Source: JASFQI01 sp050115555
GTDB taxonomy: Bacteria; Desulfobacterota; DSM-4660; Desulfatiglandales; HGW-15
NCBI GenBank assembly: GCA_050115555.1
Contig: JASFQI010000142.1
Span: forward strand, 1 to 11,364
Direction of reading: 5' to 3'
Length of the DNA stretch: 11,364 nt
This document shows, piece after piece, positions 6,463 through 11,364 of this stretch (its first letter is position 1; each line of letters opens with the position of its first letter). The notes below the pieces were generated by a model, which was given only the letters and a program-made list of their open reading frames with translations, did not search any database and was not told the origin of the DNA. A program made the translations under genes and the position numbers.

Positions 6463-6598
6463 TCGGGTGTCGGGGATCGGGTGTCGGGGGTTGGGGATCC
6501 GAGTTCAGCGACAGTGTATCTGGAAAAAACGGAAAGGCCGGAAGCCCTGGACCCGAAACCTGAAACCCGATACCTGACCCCCGACACCCGACACCCGG
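6463..6598. repeat. Two oppositely oriented arrays of 7-bp repeats forming a long inverted repeat
   Basis: Left array, 6463-6504: consecutive heptamers TCGGGTG, TCGGGGA, TCGGGTG, TCGGGGG, TTGGGGA and a degenerate TCCGAGT. Right array, 6550-6598: GACCCGA, AACCTGA, AACCCGA, TACCTGA, CCCCCGA, CACCCGA, CACCCGG, which is the same TCRGGNN unit on the other strand. The stretch 6477-6490 is a perfect 14-bp complement of 6578-6591. The right array starts a few bases after the ald stop codon. It resembles short tandemly repeated heptamers known from several bacterial genomes. It may fold as a long hairpin in RNA, and its G-runs could form quadruplexes. It could act as a transcript end or RNA stabiliser for ald; that is inferred. 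Confidence 0.85.
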
Positions 6599-6603
6599 GG
6601 TTT

Positions 6604-7716
6604 TTATAGCAGTTCATCAATCAGGGTGCACTCGAGCCCAAAGGCCTCTCCCACGCCGCTGCAGGTCACATGGCCCCGAACCACGTTGGCGCCCAGCCGA
6701 ATGCCATGGTTTTCGTCCATGGCGCGTTTCCACCCCTTGTTTGCGATTTCCACGGCGTAGGGCAGCGTTGCGTTCGTGAGCGCAAGGGTCGATGTCTTGG
6801 CCACCGCGCCCGGCATGTTGGCCACACAGTAGTGGACCACCCCGTCGATGGTGTAAATCGGATCCGAATGCGTTGTAGGACGGGAGGTCTCAAAACACCC
6901 GCCCTGGTCGATGGCCACGTCCACCAGGACGGAGCCTGGCTTCATGGTCTTGAGCATCTCCCGAGTGACGAGCCTGGGTGCCTTGGCCCCCGGGATGAGC
7001 ACGGCCCCCACCACCACATCCGCCTTGGTGACCAGCTCTCGAATCACGGCCGGGCTCGACATGAGAGGGAAGCAGTTGCTGGGCATCACGTCGCTCAGGT
7101 ACCGCAGGCGGCGAAGATCCATGTCCAGGAGGTACACCTTGGCCCCGAGCCCACAGGACATTTTCGCCGCGTTGGTCCCCACGATTCCGCCCCCGATCAC
7201 CAGAACGGTGCCTGGGTCCACGCCCGGGACCCCGCCCAGAAGCACACCGTGCCCGCCATGGGTCATCTCCAGGTACTTTGCCCCCTGCTGAATGGCCATG
7301 CGACCGGCCACCTCACTCATGGGGGTCAGCAGCGGAAGGCCGCCCTCTTCATCCTCGATGGTCTCGTAGGCGATGTTCACCGATTTTCGCTCGATGAGCA
7401 CGCGCGTGAGCTCTTCCGTGGCTGCAAGGTGGAGATAGGTGAACACGATCTGGTCCTCTCGGATGAGATCGTACTCGGAGGCCTGAGGCTCCTTGACGTG
7501 CATGACCATATCCGCTCGCTCGAAAATTTCCCCGGGCGTATCCACGATCTCAGCGCCCGCCTCCTGGTACAGTGTGTCCTGAAACCCGCTGTCCGCGCCA
7601 GCGGCCCGCTCCACGAGCACGGTGTGTCCGTTCTGGTGCATCACCTCCACGCCGGCCGGGGTCATGGAAACGCGATGCTCCTCGGCCTTGATCTCCTTCA
7701 AGATCCCCACGATCAT
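6604..7716 (-). CDS. ald: Alanine dehydrogenase
   Basis: 370 residues, matching the family length. It catalyses the reversible NAD-dependent deamination of L-alanine to pyruvate and ammonia in the cytoplasm. The residues known from the Mycobacterium enzyme sit at the same numbers: Arg15 and Lys75 (substrate binding), His96 and Asp270 (catalysis). Other marks are MSEVAGR (133-139), the NAD-binding VIGGGIVGTNA (173-183), the GAVLIPGAKAPRLV stretch (237-250), and AIDQGGCFETSRPTTH (268-283). The ATG at 7716 has an excellent Shine-Dalgarno, AAAGGAGG. An in-frame ATG at 7776 would add 20 residues without family similarity. It follows azlD after 136 bases, in which I find no convincing promoter. Confidence 0.98.
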   Translation of the reverse strand: MIVGILKEIKAEEHRVSMTPAGVEVMHQNGHTVLVERAAGADSGFQDTLYQEAGAEIVDTPGEIFERADMVMHVKEPQASEYDLIREDQIVFTYLHLAATEELTRVLIERKSVNIAYETIEDEEGGLPLLTPMSEVAGRMAIQQGAKYLEMTHGGHGVLLGGVPGVDPGTVLVIGGGIVGTNAAKMSCGLGAKVYLLDMDLRRLRYLSDVMPSNCFPLMSSPAVIRELVTKADVVVGAVLIPGAKAPRLVTREMLKTMKPGSVLVDVAIDQGGCFETSRPTTHSDPIYTIDGVVHYCVANMPGAVAKTSTLALTNATLPYAVEIANKGWKRAMDENHGIRLGANVVRGHVTCSGVGEAFGLECTLIDELL

Positions 7717-7852
7717 GGTCCCCTCCTTTGGGCTCCCTATGGATCCGCTCCAACGGACCGCGCGAAGCCTCAGCAATCGTTGTTAACCTGGGCAGGGATT
7801 AGAACACATGGTTGTCCATCATTCCAGTTGAAAGAGATGCCTTTTGCCATAT

Positions 7853-8176
7853 TTACAACAGCTTGTCCGCAGCCCAGTAAAGCCCCATGCCCACGACCAC
7901 GGTTCCCCCTAGCGAACGCGTCTTGAGGGCGAAGAGAAAGGTGGGAATAGCCACAAGAAGCTTGGGCCCGAGGATCACCAGGTGACGAGGTTCCCCGGCG
8001 GTCACGAGTTCGGGTAGGACCAGGGCGCTCAGCACGGCCGCCGGGATCAGGTCCAGTCCGTCGAGGAGCCAGGAAGGCAGCCTTCGCCGGGCCAGTACGG
8101 CGAGCGGAGCCCAGCGGGGCACGTAGGTCACCACGGCCATTCCAAGCACCACGAGAAAAAAATCCAGTGAAACCAT
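7853..8176 (-). CDS. azlD: AzlD family branched-chain amino acid transport subunit
   Basis: 107 residues, typical for AzlD, the small partner of AzlC in the LIV-E exporter family (AzlCD/YgaZH). Four hydrophobic segments are visible, about 4-22, 38-58, 66-84 and 88-105, with the conserved TYVPRWAPLAVLARRRLP region at 17-34. It lies downstream of azlC in the same direction. The 89-base gap is unusual, because azlC and azlD commonly overlap or nearly touch. The ATG at 8176 has AAGGAA about ten bases upstream. Confidence 0.9.
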   Translation of the reverse strand: MVSLDFFLVVLGMAVVTYVPRWAPLAVLARRRLPSWLLDGLDLIPAAVLSALVLPELVTAGEPRHLVILGPKLLVAIPTFLFALKTRSLGGTVVVGMGLYWAADKLL

Positions 8177-8265
8177 GCTGTCTTTCGTTCCTTTTTGGTG
8201 TGCGTTTTTGTATTCGAGAGGGGGTCCTTTCCCTCACACTGTAAATCCCATGGAAAAATGAGGCG

Positions 8266-8994
8266 TTATCCATCCTCCGCAGTCCCGCGGCGTTCCCTCG
8301 ACACCGCCAGGGTTCCCACTGCGGCAGCCATCACCGAGGCGATGACCACGTACGCGTTCCCCGGAATCCAAAGGGAAAGCAGAACAGCAAGGACGCCCGA
8401 GAGAACGGCCGTGACCGCATGCCTTCGGCCCCGGAGCTGAAAAACCAGGAGGCACAGGAACATGGCGATCAGGGCGTAGTCGATCCCCAGTGCGCCTTGT
8501 GGAATCAGTCGGCCGACCCAGGCTCCGGTCATGGTGCTTCCGACCCAGACCGCACAGGAGCTCTGGTTGACCGCCAGCGCGGATTGCCAGGACCAGCCCC
8601 CCTGGCTGAACCGGGCATGATTCACGGCAAAGCTTTCATCCGTTACGCCGTGGGCCAGAAAGGACAGCCACCCTTTTCCGGCATGACCCAAGTGAGGGGC
8701 AAGGGAGGAGCTCATGAGCAGGTGTCTCAGGTTCACCACAAAGGTGGTGGCTACCACGGAGGAGGCCCCGGCGCCGGAGGCCAGCATGGAAACGGCAATG
8801 AACTGGGAGCTCCCGGCGAACACGAAGAGGGACATGAGTCCCACGCCCAGGGGGCTGAATCCGGATTGTTGCGCCAGCACACCGAAAGCGGCACCGATGG
8901 GAAGGTATCCCAGGAAGATGGGCCACGCGGCCTTTACGCCGGCCCGAAGGGCGGGATGCCGGGTTTCGTGCGTGTCTGGATCCGGAGTGTTCAT
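8266..8994 (-). CDS. azlC: AzlC family branched-chain amino acid exporter, large subunit
   Basis: 242 residues from the ATG at 8994, the common size for AzlC. With AzlD it forms an inner-membrane exporter for branched-chain amino acids or analogues. The family pattern is clear: PIFLGYLPIGAAFG (25-38), SLFVFAGSSQFIAVSML (55-71), FVVNLRHLLMSSSLAP (85-100) and GVTDESFAV (116-124), then four hydrophobic stretches to the C-terminus. A GTG at 9045 in the same frame has no ribosome binding site, whereas AGGGA precedes the chosen ATG by 11 bases. It lies 99 bases after the prenyltransferase gene. The nearby alanine dehydrogenase gives a loose amino-acid theme. Confidence 0.93.
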   Translation of the reverse strand: MNTPDPDTHETRHPALRAGVKAAWPIFLGYLPIGAAFGVLAQQSGFSPLGVGLMSLFVFAGSSQFIAVSMLASGAGASSVVATTFVVNLRHLLMSSSLAPHLGHAGKGWLSFLAHGVTDESFAVNHARFSQGGWSWQSALAVNQSSCAVWVGSTMTGAWVGRLIPQGALGIDYALIAMFLCLLVFQLRGRRHAVTAVLSGVLAVLLSLWIPGNAYVVIASVMAAAVGTLAVSRERRGTAEDG

Positions 8995-9093
8995 TGCGTG
9001 ACGAGTCCCTTTGCCTCTTTGCCGTGATGCCGTTGGCCTTTTCACGAGAAAGGGTGAAGGTCGGGCCTTACTCGCCCATTCATCCCCGTAAGC

Positions 9094-9996
9094 TTACCCT
9101 GAAAGAAAGCGCCCCGCCGCAAGCCCCAAGGTGACCAGGAGACCTTGAACGACCAGGGTTTGAATGGTTCGGGCCTGAGCCGGCACGATGCCCTCGTGGG
9201 AACGGTACTCCCGCCAGAGCACGGCGCTGGCTTTGATCCCGAAGGGCAGGGCCAGGAGAGCCGCAAGAACCAGGAAGGGAACCTTCGCCCGCGCCGGGAG
9301 AAGGACCAGGGAAACGAAAGAGAGCAGGATGATCCCGACATAGATCGCCCGGCCTTGTTCGAGCCCCCAGCGGACCACCAGATTCCGCTTTCCGGCCGCT
9401 CGGTCCGCTTCATAGTCCGGGAACTGGTTGATCCAGATGACCTCTGCGATGAGGAAACCGTGTGGAATGCCGATGAGAAACGCGTCCACGCTGAGCACTC
9501 CGCAGAGGGCATAGTAGGTACCCAGGGTAATGAGCGGGCCGAACGCGAAGAAGATGACGATTTCTCCGAAACCACGGGCCATGAGCTGAACCGGGGATGC
9601 GGAGTAAGACCAGCCGGCCCCGAAGCCGAGCGTCCCGATGATCAGCACCAGGGGCCGCCCGGTGAGGGCGAGTGCCATACCGCAGGCAAGGCTGAGCACG
9701 AAGAACCCGAGGGCCATGGCCAGGACCGCCCGGGAAGGGACTGTTCCGTCTTGAATCACGCGGCTTCCCCCGCTGAAGGGGGTCAGGCGTCGGTTGATCG
9801 GATCGCTTCCACGGGCGTCGTAGTAATCATTGATCAGGTTGGCACCCAGATGGATGGCGCCGACTCCCAGGAGGCACAGCAGAAAGCGGGGGCCGTCGAA
9901 GCTCGATCGGAGGATGGCATATCCCCCGCCGATCAGGATCGGAATGAGGGAACCTGCGAGGAAAGGTGCGCGCAGGGCGTGCATGTAAGCATTCAT
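9094..9996 (-). CDS. menA: UbiA-superfamily prenyltransferase, MenA-like (1,4-dihydroxy-2-naphthoate polyprenyltransferase or a futalosine-pathway counterpart)
   Basis: 300 residues with about eight to nine membrane segments, the usual MenA form. The family attaches a polyprenyl tail to an aromatic acid or quinone precursor in the membrane, a late step of menaquinone synthesis. Both Mg-diphosphate motifs are present: NDYYDARGSD (56-65) and DYEADRAAGKR (194-204). FSGGSRVIQDG at 74-84 is shared with the COG1575 MenA group. The ATG at 9996 is preceded by AGAGGA at good distance; in-frame ATGs at 10014 and 10059 would add unlikely residues. No other menaquinone gene is in the window, so the precursor (classical or futalosine route) cannot be decided. 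The gene symbol is a best match. Confidence 0.88.
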   Translation of the reverse strand: MNAYMHALRAPFLAGSLIPILIGGGYAILRSSFDGPRFLLCLLGVGAIHLGANLINDYYDARGSDPINRRLTPFSGGSRVIQDGTVPSRAVLAMALGFFVLSLACGMALALTGRPLVLIIGTLGFGAGWSYSASPVQLMARGFGEIVIFFAFGPLITLGTYYALCGVLSVDAFLIGIPHGFLIAEVIWINQFPDYEADRAAGKRNLVVRWGLEQGRAIYVGIILLSFVSLVLLPARAKVPFLVLAALLALPFGIKASAVLWREYRSHEGIVPAQARTIQTLVVQGLLVTLGLAAGRFLSG

Positions 9997-10062
9997 GGTT
10001 CGATTCCTCTGCATCGCGCCGGGAGAGCGCCTTGCGGCAATGTCCGCAGGGGGCTTCAAGGC

Positions 10063-10731
10063 CTATGCAGCATTGGACTCCCGAAGCGGACAAGGCTCAC
10101 AAAGAGGCTTCTTGCGACAATACGTCTTCCCCGTACGCACGATCAGGGCGTGGAACTCCTGAAAAAGAGAAACGTCACTGCAAAGAGAATCCTGAAACAG
10201 GGCCTGCATATCCTCGTAGGAGGCCCGGTCCTCTGCCAGGTCATGACGGAAGAGGATCCGGTGGGTATAGGCATCCACCACGAAGACGGGTCGTGATGCC
10301 GCGTAGAGGACAATCGAATCCGCGGTCTCGGGTCCGATTCCCTTGACCCCGAGAAGGCCGGTTCGAAGGACCTCTGTTTCTTCATCCAGCATACGGCCCA
10401 CGTTCCCGCCGTAGCGCTCCATGATGAACCGGATCAGGTTCTGAAGACGTGCGGCCTTGACGCGAAAGTATCCGGCGGGCTGAATGCGTTCGGCCAGCGC
10501 CTCCGGGCTCATGCCCTGGAGTTTTTTTACGTCGAGCAGGTGGTCGCGTTTGAGGTTGACGATCGCCTTTTCGACATTGCCCCAGTTCGTGTTCTGGGTG
10601 AGGACGGCGCCGACCATCATTTCCAACGGCGTCTCAGCCGGCCACCAGCCCTGGGGACCGAAGTGATCGAGCATGGACTCGTACATTCGAAGAAGGCGCT
10701 CTCCGGTCGGTGTGACGGCCTGGTATTCCAT
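10063..10731 (-). CDS. Endonuclease III-family DNA glycosylase, MagIII-like (probable 3-methyladenine DNA glycosylase)
   Basis: 222 residues of the HhH-GPD superfamily. The helix-hairpin-helix is LLGVKGIGPETADSIVL (126-142) and the catalytic aspartate is Asp153 in VVDAYTHR. The lysine that gives endonuclease III its lyase activity is replaced by Glu135, so a monofunctional glycosylase is expected. GWWP (28-31) and GAVLTQNTNW (41-50) match Helicobacter MagIII, whose paired tryptophans line the base pocket. The C-terminus keeps three cysteines (205, 211, 214) of the four-cysteine iron-sulfur loop, then ends without the fourth. Cys184 might substitute. The ATG at 10731 has GGAAGG just upstream. 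Family is sure; base specificity is inferred. Confidence 0.9.
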   Translation of the reverse strand: MEYQAVTPTGERLLRMYESMLDHFGPQGWWPAETPLEMMVGAVLTQNTNWGNVEKAIVNLKRDHLLDVKKLQGMSPEALAERIQPAGYFRVKAARLQNLIRFIMERYGGNVGRMLDEETEVLRTGLLGVKGIGPETADSIVLYAASRPVFVVDAYTHRILFRHDLAEDRASYEDMQALFQDSLCSDVSLFQEFHALIVRTGKTYCRKKPLCEPCPLRESNAA

Positions 10732-10787
10732 ATCCTTCCTTGTGCAGAAAAGCTCGACCGGGACTGTGCCCGGCCGGTGAGAGGCAC

Positions 10788-10817
10788 TCTGGTAGTGTCT
10801 TGACAGACCCTACCAGA
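10788..10817. promoter_or_regulatory. Inverted repeat centred on the -35 box of the fusA promoter
   Basis: TCTGGTAG (10788-10795) is an exact reverse complement of CTACCAGA (10810-10817). Between them, TGTC-TT-GACA (10796-10805) continues the symmetry, offset by four bases on the right side. The inner part contains the -35 TTGACA. The layout fits an operator for a dimeric regulator or a structured divergent control region. Nothing identifies a regulator. Confidence 0.4.
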
Positions 10818-10828
10818 TACCTTAGATT
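10800..10828 (+). promoter_or_regulatory. fusA: Candidate sigma70 promoter of fusA
   Basis: A perfect TTGACA (10800-10805) is followed after 17 bases by TAGATT (10823-10828, four of six matches). Transcription would start near 10835, about 85 bases before the fusA ATG, and the leader would begin close to a short hairpin, TTGACGC/GTGTCAA (10827-10843). On the opposite strand, TTGACA (10843-10838) with GTATCT or TATCTG 17-18 bases on gives a weaker candidate for the leftward glycosylase gene. Confidence 0.5.
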
Positions 10829-10918
10829 GACGCTTCGTGTCAATGAGACAAGAGAAGCGGGACGGGCCTCTCCATGCCCCCTCGCTCTTCTCCGTTCCCT
10901 GGAGATCAGGATCCCCGC

Positions 10919-11364
10919 ATGGCAGCACCGCGCAAACTCAGAACGACCCGAAACATCGGCATTATCGCTCACATCGATGCCGGGAAGACGACCATCAGTG
11001 AGCGAGTGCTTTTTTATACGGGCCGCTTGCACCGTATGGGCGAAGTCCACGACGGCGCGGCCACGATGGACTGGATGCTGGAGGAAAAGGAACGGGGCAT
11101 CACGATTACATCCGCCGTCACCACGTGTCACTGGCGGGACCACACGATCAACCTGATCGATACGCCGGGGCACGTGGACTTCACGATCGAGGTGGAGCGC
11201 TCCCTGAGGGTGCTGGACGGTGCGATCGGAGTCTTCTGTGCCGTGGGCGGAGTGGAGCCACAGTCCGAGACCGTCTGGCACCAGGCGGATGGGTACAAGG
11301 TGCCGAAGCTGGCCTTCATCAATAAGATGGACCGGATCGGGGCCGATTTCTTCCGGGCGGTGGA
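10919..11364 (+). CDS. fusA: Elongation factor G, N-terminal part (gene continues past the window)
   Basis: 148 codons of an open frame that runs off the right edge; full EF-G has about 690 residues. EF-G is the GTPase that drives ribosomal translocation. The GTPase motifs are all present: G1 AHIDAGKT (17-24), switch I with the GITIT segment (60-64), G3 DTPGH (81-85) with the catalytic His85, and G4 NKMD (135-138). The stretch GEVHDGAATMDWM (41-53) is specific to EF-G and separates it from TypA, LepA and RF3. The ATG at 10919 has AGGA seven bases upstream. No rpsL, rpsG or tuf gene adjoins it on the left, so it is either outside the str operon or one of several EF-G copies. Confidence 0.96.
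   Translation, partial: MAAPRKLRTTRNIGIIAHIDAGKTTISERVLFYTGRLHRMGEVHDGAATMDWMLEEKERGITITSAVTTCHWRDHTINLIDTPGHVDFTIEVERSLRVLDGAIGVFCAVGGVEPQSETVWHQADGYKVPKLAFINKMDRIGADFFRAV

Noticed and set aside
6463..6598. CRISPR array
   Set aside because: The units are 7 bp, contiguous and degenerate, with no spacers of 25-40 bases and no cas genes nearby.
7717..7852. Promoter for ald in the azlD-ald spacer
   Set aside because: I found no -35/-10 pair with acceptable spacing on the minus strand; only the strong ribosome binding site near 7722-7730 is convincing.

Overview
The window looks like a piece of chromosome from a GC-rich anaerobic bacterium, most likely a Desulfobacterota (deltaproteobacterial) type. 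This is inferred from gene content: a two-subunit B12 acyl-CoA mutase beside a family III CoA-transferase and an acyl-CoA dehydrogenase, a MagIII-like glycosylase and a COG1575-type prenyltransferase. No rRNA or tRNA gene is present, so the placement is tentative. Coding density is high and no gene-free stretch exceeds 300 bases. Ten genes run leftward (minus strand). One gene, the start of an elongation factor G gene, runs rightward from 10919 and leaves the window.

Right part (about 6604-11364), housekeeping and transport. A divergent promoter region (10732-10918) separates fusA (+) from a leftward series: a MagIII/endonuclease III-like DNA glycosylase, a MenA/UbiA-type prenyltransferase for menaquinone synthesis, the branched-chain amino acid exporter pair azlC and azlD, and alanine dehydrogenase (ald). 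A pair of oppositely oriented 7-bp repeat arrays (6463-6598) fills most of the space after ald.

Middle: mltG (5334-6368, minus), the endolytic murein transglycosylase.

Left part (1-5337), the most interesting section. A candidate sigma70 promoter overlaps the mltG stop codon and carries a GTATAC-N-GTATAC dyad over its -10 box. It heads a likely transcription unit: family III CoA-transferase, acyl-CoA dehydrogenase, FCD-type GntR regulator, B12-binding small subunit of an acyl-CoA mutase, and the large catalytic subunit, which runs off the left edge. The simplest reading is a regulated catabolic module in which a carboxylic acid is activated by CoA transfer, rearranged by a radical B12 mutase and oxidised by the dehydrogenase, with the GntR protein sensing a substrate or intermediate. 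The mutase keeps the residues that hold the substrate carboxylate and the catalytic His in methylmalonyl-CoA mutase. It has lost four other highly conserved active-site residues and carries a glycine-rich loop in place of the usual QTSGW segment. It may therefore act on a substrate other than methylmalonyl-CoA.
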